DNA from: Azospirillum sp. 51_20
Lineage (GTDB): Bacteria > Pseudomonadota > Alphaproteobacteria > RF32 > CAG-239
Direction of reading: 5' to 3'
Length of the DNA: 56,097 nt
NCBI GenBank assembly: GCA_001917175.1
Contig: MNTV01000033.1
Coordinates: 48,813 to 104,909, forward strand
Shown here: piece after piece, positions 6,605-15,771 of the stretch
Numbering within the stretch: the stretch's first letter is position 1
Layout of the letters: each line of letters begins with the position of its first letter
Translations under genes and position numbers: made by a program
The notes under the pieces: generated by a model
Told to the model about the DNA's origin: nothing
The model's input: only the letters and a program-made list of their open reading frames with translations
Database searches by the model: none

Positions 6605-7270
6605 ATGGACAAACTGGATGCCGGCAGACTGAAGGCGGCGGTGTTCGACTGGGACGGCACTTTGGCGGAAACCCGTACCCCCCGGCTGTGGGCCGTTAAC
6701 CGGATTATGGCAAAATACGGGCTGCCGGACTGGGAGAGCACCCGCGAAAAGCAGAACAAACTGTTGTCTTTCATGGATAATTTTCCGCTGGTGTTTGGCA
6801 GCCGGGCGGAAGAGGCTTACCGTGAATATGCCGAACTTTACAAAGCCAACGTGGCGAGGATGATCAAAACTTTTCCTGGCGTGCGCGAAACGCTTGCTTT
6901 TCTCCGGCAAAAAGGAGTGAAAATCGCAATCATGACCAACAAAGACCGCCGACTGCTGGAGTTTGAACTGCCGCTTTTGTTTGACGTTTCGCTTTTCGAC
7001 CGTATTGTCTGCGGCCATGAGGCGGCGCATGACAAACCCTGCGGCGATCATGCCCGCTTCGCCCTGAAGGGATTGGTTGCGGAAAGCGATATTGCACCGC
7101 AAAGCGTGTGGGTCGTCGGCGACAGCGTGCTCGACAACATGTGCGCCGAAGCCGTCGGCGCACTGCCGGTACGGATTGTCGGCGGTTGTCCGGAAGTTGA
7201 CAGGACCGGCAGTCCGGACGTGATTTATTTTAACGATTTTGAACAATTTTACCGGTCGCTGGCCGGTTGA
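6605..7270 (+). CDS. HAD-family phosphatase, phosphoglycolate phosphatase-like
   Basis: This 221-residue cytoplasmic hydrolase is of the HAD superfamily. Motif I is VFDWDGTLAET (residues 13-23, nucleophile in DWD). The cap domain follows, motif II is MTNKD, the lysine region is HDKPCGDH, and motif IV is VVGDSVLDNMCAE. This organisation is typical of Gph/NagD-like phosphatases acting on small phosphorylated metabolites; the substrate cannot be read from sequence. AGGAGGAG precedes the ATG at ideal spacing. It heads a plus-strand run with the MEMO1-AMMECR1 gene 19 bases downstream. Confidence 0.85.
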   Translation: MDKLDAGRLKAAVFDWDGTLAETRTPRLWAVNRIMAKYGLPDWESTREKQNKLLSFMDNFPLVFGSRAEEAYREYAELYKANVARMIKTFPGVRETLAFLRQKGVKIAIMTNKDRRLLEFELPLLFDVSLFDRIVCGHEAAHDKPCGDHARFALKGLVAESDIAPQSVWVVGDSVLDNMCAEAVGALPVRIVGGCPEVDRTGSPDVIYFNDFEQFYRSLAG

Positions 7271-7289
7271 CTGCCCGGAGACTGTCCGC

Positions 7290-8837
7290 ATGAAACAAAA
7301 AAACGATGGCGAAAAACCGCATTATTTGCGTCTGGCGCTGGCAGGCGTCGGCATTTTGCTGCTGCTGGCGCTCAATTATCTTTATTTTCGCGAAAAGACT
7401 TCTTCCAACAGCGAGTTGATCACCCGTTATACCCGAAAGGCCGATCCGATGGAAAAATACCGCAATCCCGCGGTGGCCGGGCTGTTTTACGCCGCCGCCC
7501 CGCAAACGCTTGACCGTGAAGTTTCCGGCTATTTGCAGGCGGCCGGCGGCGCTTACGAAAAAATGCCGAAGATGCTGATCGTGCCGCATGCCGGTTATCA
7601 ATATTCGGCGCCGGCGGCGGCACGCGCCTATCGTCCGCTGAGGGATCAGTCCGGACGGATTAAGACCGTTATTCTGCTCGGGCCGTCGCACCGGGTGCCG
7701 GTGAACGGTCTGGCTTTATCTTCGGCCGACTGGTTTGTCACGCCGCTCGGAAAAGTGCCGGTTGACCGGGAAATGACGGCCGGGCTGGCAGCGCGTAAAG
7801 GTTTTAGGATAAATGATGCGGCGCATCGGGACGAGCATTCGCTGGAGGTGCAGCTGCCGTTTTTGCAAAAGGTGCTGACGGATTTTGAAATCGTGCCGAT
7901 CGTTTACGGCGCGATGAATCCGCAGGAAACGGCCGAGGCGCTGCTGCCGTATTTGCAAAGGGACGATACGCTGTTGGTGGTTTCCGCGGATTTGTCGCAT
8001 TATTACACTTACGAAGAGGCGCAGGCGGCAGACCGGGAAACGGCCGCCAAAATCAAAGAAGTTTCGCCCGAAATCGGCTATCATCAGTCCTGCGGCGCCG
8101 GCGGCATCAACAGCGCGCTGATTTTGGCTCAGATGATGCATCTGCGTCCGGAAATTCTGTCGCTGATCAATTCCGGCGACACTGCCGGCAGCCGGGAAAG
8201 GGTGGTCGGTTACGGCGCCTGGGTCTTTGCCGGAACCGGCGGACTCGAACGCGAGACCGCCGCGCTTGCGGATTATGCTGCCGTTTATAAAAAGGACTTG
8301 TTGCGGATTGCCCGCACCGCGCTGGAAGAAGCGGTGCTGCACGGCCGGGTTTTCGAGCCTTCCCGCGACGATTATCCGGATCCGTTGTTTGACAAAGGGG
8401 CATCGTTCGTTACTCTGGAAAAAAACGGTGAGCTGCGGGGGTGCATCGGTTCGCTGCTGCCGCGCCGGGCGACGGCTCTGGACGTTGCCGAAAATGCTTA
8501 CAACGCGGCCTTGCATGACGGCCGCTTTGCGCCGGTTGCGGCCGGCGAACTGGGGGAGATCGGCATTGCCGTTTCGCTTCTGACCGGTTTTGAGCCGGTT
8601 GCTTACGAAAACGAGGAAGATTTGCTGGCAAAAGTGAACGCGGGCGTCGACGGTCTGGTGATTCGCGACGGCAGCCGCCAGGGACTGTTTTTGCCTTCGG
8701 TCTGGAAGCAGCTGCCGGACAAGAGGGATTTTTTGAACAATTTAAAACTGAAGGCAGGGATGAGCCCCAGCTATTGGTCAAATGCAATTAAAGTTTACCG
8801 TTTCAGAACCGTGGAGATAAAAGAAAATGAAAATTAA
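7290..8837 (+). CDS. AmmeMemoRadiSam proteins B and A fused (MEMO1-AMMECR1), membrane-anchored
   Basis: The 515-residue product begins with a short basic stretch and one transmembrane helix (about 13-33). A MEMO1 domain follows (about 55-340) with all the expected metal-site motifs: PHAGY, GPSHR, HSLEVQLPF, SADLSHYY and SCGAGG. An AMMECR1 domain follows (about 345-510) with LRGCIGSL. The two families commonly occur together or fused beside a radical-SAM enzyme, but none is in this window. The biochemical role is unsettled; MEMO1 is a metal-binding, redox-linked protein. I chose the ATG at 7290 (GGAG upstream) over a TTG at 7239 inside the HAD gene. The membrane anchor is unusual for these normally cytosolic domains. 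Confidence 0.88.
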   Translation: MKQKNDGEKPHYLRLALAGVGILLLLALNYLYFREKTSSNSELITRYTRKADPMEKYRNPAVAGLFYAAAPQTLDREVSGYLQAAGGAYEKMPKMLIVPHAGYQYSAPAAARAYRPLRDQSGRIKTVILLGPSHRVPVNGLALSSADWFVTPLGKVPVDREMTAGLAARKGFRINDAAHRDEHSLEVQLPFLQKVLTDFEIVPIVYGAMNPQETAEALLPYLQRDDTLLVVSADLSHYYTYEEAQAADRETAAKIKEVSPEIGYHQSCGAGGINSALILAQMMHLRPEILSLINSGDTAGSRERVVGYGAWVFAGTGGLERETAALADYAAVYKKDLLRIARTALEEAVLHGRVFEPSRDDYPDPLFDKGASFVTLEKNGELRGCIGSLLPRRATALDVAENAYNAALHDGRFAPVAAGELGEIGIAVSLLTGFEPVAYENEEDLLAKVNAGVDGLVIRDGSRQGLFLPSVWKQLPDKRDFLNNLKLKAGMSPSYWSNAIKVYRFRTVEIKENEN

Positions 8838-10545
8838 CGGATACGACATCAATTACGACGAAGCCGAACTGAAAGACAAAATGGAAAACCAGACGCTTGA
8901 CGTCCGGCTGATTTCGCCGGATTTCGAGGGATATAAAAATTTGAGCGAGGGCAACAAAAAAGCTCTTACGCATCTGGTTGCCGCCGCCCGTATGGTCAAT
9001 GACGTGGCGCTGGAACAGGACCATCCCATGAACCTGCCGCAGAAAAAGGCATTGGCAGAAGCGGCGGCCGCCGGCAGTTCGCATGCGGCGCTGGCGCTTG
9101 AACTGTTCAATTCCCTGAACGGCGTTGCCGGCTATAACGGAGTGGACAAGGAGCCTGTGGAAGTGTTTGCCGGCATTCGTCTGCTGCCCGGGCACAACTT
9201 TTATCCTGCCGATCTGAGCCCGGAAGAGTTTCGGCAAATTCTGATTGCCATGCTGAAGGCCGGCAAAAGCGAAGAAGTGCGGAAAATACTGAGCGCCCGC
9301 ACAATGGTTCGGCGGGCCGGCGGCGAATTAAAAGCGATTGACTATACGGAGTATTTTGCCGCCGCTTTTTCGGCAATTGCCAACGAGCTGGAAGTGGCCG
9401 CCCATTATGCCGACGACGAAGCATTTAAGGATTATCTCGGCTGGCAGGCGCAGGCGCTTTTGCAAAACAATCCAGACATGGACATGCTGGCCGACAGACA
9501 TTGGGCGGTTTTGCAGGATACGTCGCTGGAGTTTACCTTAAGCCGCGAAAATTATGATGATGAGATTACGCCGGCCGTCTACGATAACGGGGAGTTGAAG
9601 GCCCTGCTGGCGGAAAACGGCATTGAAGCGGTTGGCAAAGACACTTTGGGCGCCCGCGTCGGCATTGTCAACAAGGCGGGAACGGATTTGATTCTGCAAT
9701 TTAAAAAACACCTGCCCGAGCTGGCGGCCAAAATGCCGTTTGCCGACGCTTATCGCCAGAGCATCCTCGACGGCGAAGAACTGAAGCAAACGATGGTGGA
9801 CGTTGATTTGGCCGATCTTGAAGGCGACTATGCCCAGTGCCGCGGCGGCATCACCACCGCCCAGAACCTGCCCAACAACGACAAGTTGTCGGTCAAGACC
9901 GGCGGCGGCCGGCGCAACGTCTATCACCGTCAGGTGCGGATGAGCGTTGACAGGGAAAAAGAGCGCAAAATGCTGGAGCGTCTGCTGGATCCGGCACTGC
10001 ACCGCTATTTTGACAACGAGGCCGACCATTTGTTCGTCATCGGACACGAAAACGGGCATTCGCTCGGTCCCGACAGTTCGTATCAGAACGCTCTCGGCGC
10101 TTATAAGCACATCATTGAAGAACATAAGGCGGACACCGTTTCGCTGGCTTTTATGCCGGAATATGTCAATGCCGGCGTAATTGACGAAGAAACGCTGAAA
10201 AAGATTTACGTCAGTTACATCGCGGGCCGGATGTTTCTGGCCGCCCGGCCGCATATGATGCTGCCCCACCGCATGGGTGAGCTGATCCAGTTCAATTATC
10301 TGCGTGAACACGGTATCATCAAAGAAACGGCGGACGGCAGAATAACGATTGATCTGGATAATGTCGGCGGCGTTTTAAACCGGCTGCTGGAAGAAACGGT
10401 CCGGGTGCAGTTGTCCAAATCAAAGGAAAACGCCGCCGCTTTTGTTGAAAAATATGCCGTCTGGTCGCCGCTGTCGGAGAAAATCGCGGCGGTGCGGCAG
10501 GAACTGGGGGTAAAACCCTATAAACGGATCGTCCGTTGTTTTTAA
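8827..10545 (+). CDS. Dipeptidyl-peptidase III-like (M49-related) zinc metallopeptidase
   Basis: The 572-residue cytoplasmic protein has no signal peptide. The zinc motif is HENGH (407-411) in GHENGHSLGP, with the third ligand region IIEEHKAD (429-436; Glu431 or Glu432). This helix pair resembles M49 dipeptidyl-peptidase III and the peptidase-like half of Nudix-DPP III fusions, except that classical DPP III has one more residue within the histidine motif. The N-terminal 300 residues are helical and unassigned. The gene overlaps the MEMO1-AMMECR1 stop by 11 bases, so the two are translationally linked. Peptide hydrolysis is expected; specificity is unknown. Confidence 0.7.
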   Translation: MKINGYDINYDEAELKDKMENQTLDVRLISPDFEGYKNLSEGNKKALTHLVAAARMVNDVALEQDHPMNLPQKKALAEAAAAGSSHAALALELFNSLNGVAGYNGVDKEPVEVFAGIRLLPGHNFYPADLSPEEFRQILIAMLKAGKSEEVRKILSARTMVRRAGGELKAIDYTEYFAAAFSAIANELEVAAHYADDEAFKDYLGWQAQALLQNNPDMDMLADRHWAVLQDTSLEFTLSRENYDDEITPAVYDNGELKALLAENGIEAVGKDTLGARVGIVNKAGTDLILQFKKHLPELAAKMPFADAYRQSILDGEELKQTMVDVDLADLEGDYAQCRGGITTAQNLPNNDKLSVKTGGGRRNVYHRQVRMSVDREKERKMLERLLDPALHRYFDNEADHLFVIGHENGHSLGPDSSYQNALGAYKHIIEEHKADTVSLAFMPEYVNAGVIDEETLKKIYVSYIAGRMFLAARPHMMLPHRMGELIQFNYLREHGIIKETADGRITIDLDNVGGVLNRLLEETVRVQLSKSKENAAAFVEKYAVWSPLSEKIAAVRQELGVKPYKRIVRCF

Positions 10546-10632
10546 GTGCGGTAAAACTGTTAAAAATCGCTTGCACAAACGAGAGCTTTGCCTCATTATA
10601 AACGGCATCGGACAAGAAAAGGGACAAAGTCT

Positions 10633-11001
10633 ATGTTTAAAAAGCTTATCGACGGCGAACTCAGTCTGAAAGACACGTTCTGGAAGTTCGGCGTGCTGGG
10701 AATGCTGGCCGTTCATCTGGTGGTGAAGATTCTGGGCACCATGCTTTTTCACAAGCTGCGCGGGCTGACCATTCTCGGTTATTACACCACCCGCAAGTAC
10801 GGGCTGGAAACGTCGACGGTGATCCTCACCATTTTATATTTCAGTTCGCTCTGTTTCCTGCTGTTTTATGCCGGTTCGATGGTGATCGGCACCTGGCGGA
10901 GTTCCGCCGAATATAACCGCAGCCTGTGGTTTCGGCATCTGGCGCGGATTTTTATGATTTTGATCGTGTTTGTCGTCTTAAAACACGATTTGAACCTGTG
11001 A
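10633..11001 (+). CDS. Small membrane protein, three predicted helices
   Basis: Function not recognised. The 122-residue product has helices near WKFGVLGMLAVHLVVKILG, VILTILYFSSLCFLLFYAG and ARIFMILIVFVVL, with short basic loops (WRSSAEYNRSLWFRHL). It does not carry the GW-aromatic signature of the 0.3-6.4 kb array. I start at the ATG at 10633, with GGGA seven to eight bases upstream; the longer frame from 10588 has only polar, untypical sequence. It lies between the metallopeptidase and a small lipoprotein gene, 11 bases before the latter. Confidence 0.7.
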   Translation: MFKKLIDGELSLKDTFWKFGVLGMLAVHLVVKILGTMLFHKLRGLTILGYYTTRKYGLETSTVILTILYFSSLCFLLFYAGSMVIGTWRSSAEYNRSLWFRHLARIFMILIVFVVLKHDLNL

Positions 11002-11012
11002 AGGAAAAACGA

Positions 11013-11171
11013 ATGAAAAAGATTGTAATGACGATTTGTCTGTTGGCGCTTTGCGGATGCGTGGCCGGCGACTTTGCGCCCAACCGCAACCGCCTGCATG
11101 AAATGAACAGCGATAAGGAAATCTGCGAAAAGCAGCCCGAACGCTGCATCAGCGGCGTTTCCGTCAGATAG
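11013..11171 (+). CDS. Small lipoprotein, 52 residues
   Basis: This short open frame encodes a lipoprotein signal, MKKIVMTICLLALCGC, in which Cys16 after LCG is the likely lipidated residue. About 36 polar residues follow, with two further cysteines (EICEKQPERC) that could form a disulfide. AAGGA precedes the ATG. It lies between the 122-residue membrane protein and dnaE in the same direction. Entericidin-like or small envelope-stress lipoproteins have this size, but no specific family is recognised. Confidence 0.65.
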   Translation: MKKIVMTICLLALCGCVAGDFAPNRNRLHEMNSDKEICEKQPERCISGVSVR

Positions 11172-11190
11172 TTTTTGACAAGGAGAATAA

Positions 11191-14100
11191 ATGGAACCGC
11201 AGTTTATTCATCTCCGGGTGCATTCGGCCTATTCGCTGCTTGAGGGAGCAATGAAGATTCCGGCTTTGATGAGCCGGGCTGCGGCGATGGGCTTTCCCGC
11301 CATGGCGGTGACCGATACCGCCAACATGTTCGGTGCCAAAGCTTTTTCCGATTATGCGCCGAAAAACGGTATCAAGCCGATTTTGGGCACCCAGATGTAT
11401 ATCCGCAACAGTGATGCCGATGACGTCTTGAAATCCAAGGGGCGGACGGTGGAGCCGGACAAGATCGTGCTGCTGGTCAAAAATGCCGAAGGTTACGCCA
11501 ATGTTACCAAACTGATGAAAATTGCCTATCTCGGCGAAAAGAACTTTGCCGAAAAGCCGCAGATCCGTCTTTCCGATCTTAAAACCCACGGTGCCGGGCT
11601 GATTGCGCTGACGGCCGGAGTGGACGGCACCGTCGGACGCCTGCTGCTGGAGAACCGGGCGGCAGAGGCCGAAGACTTTCTGCTGAAATTAAAAGAAATA
11701 TTCGGTGACCGGCTGTATATGGAAATTTCGCGTATCGGCCTCGAAAAGGAAGCCAAAACCGAAAACGATTTTATCGATCTGGCCTACAAGCATGACATTC
11801 CTCTGGTGGCGACCAACGAGGCCTTTTTCTTTGACGCCGACATGTACGAGGCGCACGACGCACTGGTCTGTATCGCCCGCGGCGAATACGTGGCCAACGA
11901 CAACCGGGAAAAATACTCGCCCAACCAGCGCCTGAAAACCGCGGCCGAAATGGTGGCGCTGTTTGCCGACCTGCCGGAAGCGGTGGCCAACACCATTAAC
12001 ATTGCCAAGCGCTGCAACTACGTTTTGCAGTACGTTGATCCGCTGCTGCCGATTTTTGAATGTCCCGAAGGCAAGACGCAAAACGAATACCTGCGCGAAG
12101 AAGCCTACAAGGGGCTGGCGCACAAGATGGAAACCCAGGTCTATTTCGAGGGCATGACGGAGGAAGAGAAAAAAGAACTGGACGAACGTTATTATGCCCG
12201 TCTTGAATATGAACTGAGCGTTATTGAAAAAATGGGGTTCGCCGGTTACTTCCTGATCGTTTCGGATTTTATCCGCTGGTCAAAGACACACGGCGTTCCG
12301 GTCGGGCCGGGGCGCGGTTCCGGCGCCGGTTCGATGGTGGCCTGGTCGATCCAGGTGACCGAACTTGATCCTCTGAAGCTCGACCTGCTGTTTGAACGTT
12401 TCTTAAACCCGGAACGTATCAACATGCCGGACTTTGACGTCGACTTCTGTCAGGAAAACCGCTACAAAACGATTGAATATGTGCAAAACAAATACGGTTT
12501 TGACCATGTGGCGCAGATTATTACGTACGGAAAACTGCAATCCAAGGCGGTGATCCGCGACGTTGCCCGCGTTTTGCAGATGCCGTATTCGCAGGCCGAC
12601 CGGATCAGCAAAATGATTCCGCCGCCGGTGCAGGGCGTGCAGCCGAGCCTGAAAGAGTCGCTGGAGCAGGTGCCCGAACTGGAGGAAATGCGCCAAAACG
12701 ATCCGCAGATCAATAAACTGTTCGACATTGCGATGAAGCTCGAGGGGCTCTATCGCCACACCGGCGTGCATGCTGCCGGCGTCGTGATCGGCGACCGTCC
12801 GCTTGACCAGCTGGTGCCGCTCTACAAAGATCCGAAAGCCGACATGCCGGTCACCCAGTACGACATGAAGTACATCGAGTCGACCGGGCTGATCAAGTTC
12901 GACTTTCTGGGCTTAAAAACCCTGACCACGATCAAGCGGGCGGTGGATCTGGTAAAGGCCGACCACGGAATTGAGCTTAACATGAGCACGGTGCCGCTTG
13001 ACGACAAGGAAACCTATGCGCTTTTGCAAAGGGGCGACACTGCCGGCGTGTTCCAGTTTGAATCGGCGGGGATGAAGGACGTGCACAAGCAGATAAAACC
13101 CGACCGCTTCGAAGATCTGATCGCTATCGTGTCGCTTTATCGTCCGGGGCCGATGGACAACATTCCGAGTTACATCAAACGCAAGCACGGCGAAGAGGAA
13201 ATTACCTATCTGCATCCCAAGCTGGAGCCGATTTTAAAAAGCACCTACGGCATCATGATCTATCAGGAACAGGTTATGAAGATTGCTCAGGAACTGGCCG
13301 GCTATACCCTGGGCGGCGCGGACAAGCTGCGTAAGGCGATGGGTAAGAAAATCAAAGAAGAAATGGTCAAACACCGCAGCATCTTCGTCGACGGCGCGGT
13401 CGAACGGGGGATCGAACGCGATACCGCGACCAGCATTTTCGACCAGATGGAAAAGTTTGCTTCCTACGGTTTCAACAAGTCCCACGCCGCGGCCTATTCG
13501 CTGATTTCCTATCAGACGGCTTACCTCAAGGCGCATTACCCGGTCGAATTTATGAGCGCGACCATGAGCCTTGACATTACCAACACCGACAAGCTGCAGT
13601 TTTTCAAGGACGAATGCCGCAAGATGGGGATAGCGGTGCTGCCGCCGGACATTAATAAATCCGGTTACGACTTTACGGTGGAAGACGGCAAGATCCGTTA
13701 CGCGCTGACGGCGGTCAAGGGCGTCGGCGAAGCCAACATGAAGGCGCTGGTTGCCGAACGCGAAGCGCGCGGTCCTTTTAAGGACATTTCCGACTTCGTG
13801 CACCGGATCGACATCAGACAAACCAACCGCAAACAGCTGGAACAGCTGATCAAGTCCGGTGCGTTCGACTGTCTGGACAAGAACCGCGGTCGTTTGTTTG
13901 CCAACATCGACAACATCATCCAGCACATCAGTTCTTCTTCCGAGTTGAAAACCAGCAGCCAGTCTTCGCTTTTCGGCAACGAAGAGATGCAGGCCAAAAT
14001 CAAGCTCAAGGACGAACCCGACTGGGTCGAGCTGGAAAAGCTGAAGCTTGAGGCCGAAGCGGTCGGCTTTTATCTTTCTGCCCATCCGTTGGACAGTTAC

Positions 14101-14661
14101 CGTGACGGCATGGAAAAGCTGGGAGTCAAAAACTGCAGCGAAGTGTTCCGCAACATCCAGCTGGGTGACATGATCCGGGCCAAATTGGCCGGCTGCGTCA
14201 ACAGCTTTAAGAAAAAAATTTCCCAAAAGGGCAACCGTTTCGCCTTTTTGGAACTCTCCGACGCGTCAGGCGCTTTTGAAGGCATTTTGTTTTCGGAAAC
14301 CCTGCAGCGCAGCGAAGAAATGATCAACTCCGGGCTGCCGCTTCTGGCCAGCGTAACGATTGAAAAACAAACCGAAGACAGCAATCCGCGGGTTATGATC
14401 AGCAATATCGAGACTTTGGACAAGGCAATTGCCGACGTGGCCAGCGCCATTGTTATCAGCATTAATAACAAGGCGGCGGTTCGTCCGGTAAAAGAAGTTT
14501 TGAGCCGGGATAAAAAAGGCCCGAACAAAATATATATTAAACCTGATAACGACGAATGGGACATCACGATCGAACTGCCGGGAGGATACGCCTTTACCAG
14601 CGGCAACATCATCTCGCAGCTGAAATCGATACCCGGCGTTTCGGCAGTAAAGGAAATGTAA
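11191..14661 (+). CDS. dnaE: DNA polymerase III subunit alpha
   Basis: The 1156-residue product is the replicative polymerase catalytic subunit, of normal length for DnaE1. Domains in order: PHP domain at the start (HLRVHSAYSLLEGA), palm with GPGRGSGAGSMVAW (about 372-385) and the catalytic acid motif PDFDVDF (413-419), then fingers. A helix-hairpin-helix region follows (ALTAVKGVGEANM), an internal clamp-binding type motif QSSLF (924-928), an OB-fold and the C-terminal tau-binding region. AAGGAG precedes the ATG. The following membrane-protein gene begins two bases after the stop. Confidence 0.97.
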   Translation: MEPQFIHLRVHSAYSLLEGAMKIPALMSRAAAMGFPAMAVTDTANMFGAKAFSDYAPKNGIKPILGTQMYIRNSDADDVLKSKGRTVEPDKIVLLVKNAEGYANVTKLMKIAYLGEKNFAEKPQIRLSDLKTHGAGLIALTAGVDGTVGRLLLENRAAEAEDFLLKLKEIFGDRLYMEISRIGLEKEAKTENDFIDLAYKHDIPLVATNEAFFFDADMYEAHDALVCIARGEYVANDNREKYSPNQRLKTAAEMVALFADLPEAVANTINIAKRCNYVLQYVDPLLPIFECPEGKTQNEYLREEAYKGLAHKMETQVYFEGMTEEEKKELDERYYARLEYELSVIEKMGFAGYFLIVSDFIRWSKTHGVPVGPGRGSGAGSMVAWSIQVTELDPLKLDLLFERFLNPERINMPDFDVDFCQENRYKTIEYVQNKYGFDHVAQIITYGKLQSKAVIRDVARVLQMPYSQADRISKMIPPPVQGVQPSLKESLEQVPELEEMRQNDPQINKLFDIAMKLEGLYRHTGVHAAGVVIGDRPLDQLVPLYKDPKADMPVTQYDMKYIESTGLIKFDFLGLKTLTTIKRAVDLVKADHGIELNMSTVPLDDKETYALLQRGDTAGVFQFESAGMKDVHKQIKPDRFEDLIAIVSLYRPGPMDNIPSYIKRKHGEEEITYLHPKLEPILKSTYGIMIYQEQVMKIAQELAGYTLGGADKLRKAMGKKIKEEMVKHRSIFVDGAVERGIERDTATSIFDQMEKFASYGFNKSHAAAYSLISYQTAYLKAHYPVEFMSATMSLDITNTDKLQFFKDECRKMGIAVLPPDINKSGYDFTVEDGKIRYALTAVKGVGEANMKALVAEREARGPFKDISDFVHRIDIRQTNRKQLEQLIKSGAFDCLDKNRGRLFANIDNIIQHISSSSELKTSSQSSLFGNEEMQAKIKLKDEPDWVELEKLKLEAEAVGFYLSAHPLDSYRDGMEKLGVKNCSEVFRNIQLGDMIRAKLAGCVNSFKKKISQKGNRFAFLELSDASGAFEGILFSETLQRSEEMINSGLPLLASVTIEKQTEDSNPRVMISNIETLDKAIADVASAIVISINNKAAVRPVKEVLSRDKKGPNKIYIKPDNDEWDITIELPGGYAFTSGNIISQLKSIPGVSAVKEM

Positions 14662-14662
14662 C

Positions 14663-15571
14663 ATGATGAAGAAAATAGGCGGCGAGGTTCTCGCAAAACT
14701 GAAAAGCATCGGCAATGTCGAATTTTTGGACGACCGTTCCGTAAATCCGGTCAGCATTCCTTTCTGGGAGCTGAGTTTTCTGCCGATCGGCATCCTTTTG
14801 TACCGTTTCCGGCGTTTTTTGTTTTTGAGCTTCGCTTACGGACTGCTGATTACCGTTTTGGCTTTTGCCACGCAGTTGAGCTATGTCTGCGGCCTGTCCG
14901 AATGGAACGAAAACCCGTACTTCGGCTGTACGTCGTCGCCGGCCGTTTACGTCACGTTTTTCCTGCTCCGGCTGCTGATTGTCGCCGTTTTCCTTAAAAC
15001 CTGGTACAAGACCGCGGTTTGCGGCGAAGCCCTGAACGTACGGGAAATGTTTATTATTTCCGCCCGGGATTGGAAGCTGTTCGGCGGCATCCTGATCATC
15101 GTAGGCTGTTTCTGTCTGCCGCTTGTTTCGACCTATATTCTGGCCGTCCGCGTTCCCAACCCCGACTGGCGGATCGAAAGCCTGTTTTTCGCCGTTGCGT
15201 CGTCGGGGTTTTGGCTGCCGTTCCTGGCCTTGCGGTTCCTTTCGGTTTTCGCGTTTGCGCTGGGCGGGCAGAAACGTCCGCCGCTGAAACTGTTTTGGCA
15301 GCGAACCACCGGCAATACGCTGAAAATCATTATGGCGCTGACGCTCATTATCGTGTTGAATACCATCATTTTCCTTAATTATAATCTGTTGGCCGCTTTT
15401 GTTATCGGCCGTGTCTTTACGGTCGGTGCCGTGGTCTGCGATCTGGTCTACAACATGTTGTTTTTGCTGATGAGCGCGTCTTTTGCCAGTATGGCCGTCG
15501 TCCAGCGGGAAGCGCTGTTCTCGTGGTATGCGGGAGAGCGGCAAAACGAAGGAGAAGCCAAAGACGAATAA
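14663..15571 (+). CDS. Six-helix integral membrane protein of unknown function
   Basis: Function not recognised. The 302-residue product has a soluble N-terminus of about 40 residues and roughly six transmembrane helices, among them FLFLSFAYGLLITVLAFA, VYVTFFLLRLLIVAVFL, LFGGILIIVGCFCLPLV and NTLKIIMALTLIIVLNTIIF. The C-terminus is charged and cytoplasmic. It starts immediately after dnaE, with AAAGGA inside the dnaE 3' end, so it is probably co-expressed. Adjacent ATG codons at 14663 and 14666 are both possible. A copy of the dispersed intergenic repeat begins right after its stop. Confidence 0.75.
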   Translation: MMKKIGGEVLAKLKSIGNVEFLDDRSVNPVSIPFWELSFLPIGILLYRFRRFLFLSFAYGLLITVLAFATQLSYVCGLSEWNENPYFGCTSSPAVYVTFFLLRLLIVAVFLKTWYKTAVCGEALNVREMFIISARDWKLFGGILIIVGCFCLPLVSTYILAVRVPNPDWRIESLFFAVASSGFWLPFLALRFLSVFAFALGGQKRPPLKLFWQRTTGNTLKIIMALTLIIVLNTIIFLNYNLLAAFVIGRVFTVGAVVCDLVYNMLFLLMSASFASMAVVQREALFSWYAGERQNEGEAKDE

Positions 15572-15573
15572 AT

Positions 15574-15656
15574 GTCCGCCGTTATGTAAGCGGCATTGGC
15601 CGTTTCAAACTTCAGCCCCCGGTTTGAAGGGCTTCACGGGTTTTACGGCCGGGCCG
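15574..15656 (-). repeat. Dispersed intergenic repeat, copy R1 (inverted)
   Basis: Read on the minus strand it runs from CCCGGCCGTAAAAC through CCGGG, then TTTGAAACGGCCAATGCCG, and ends CTTACATAACGGCGG. It has the same order of landmarks as R2-R4. The outer CCCGG/CCGGG arms can pair and the inner stem differs from the other copies. It lies between the stop of the six-helix protein gene and a shared terminator. Confidence 0.6.
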
Positions 15657-15700
15657 GGCGGTTTGCGTCTGACTGTTTGGTGCAGACGAGCGATTTCCAA

Positions 15701-15732
15701 AAAATCCCCGGTATACCCGGGGATTTTTTTTG
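15701..15732. terminator. Bidirectional rho-independent terminator
   Basis: ATCCCCGG and CCGGGGAT arms with A and T runs on either side serve the convergent genes ending at 15571 (plus) and 15772 (minus). Confidence 0.85.
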
Positions 15733-15771
15733 TGGCGCCGGCAAATGCGGCGTCAGCGTTTGTTTTTTGGT

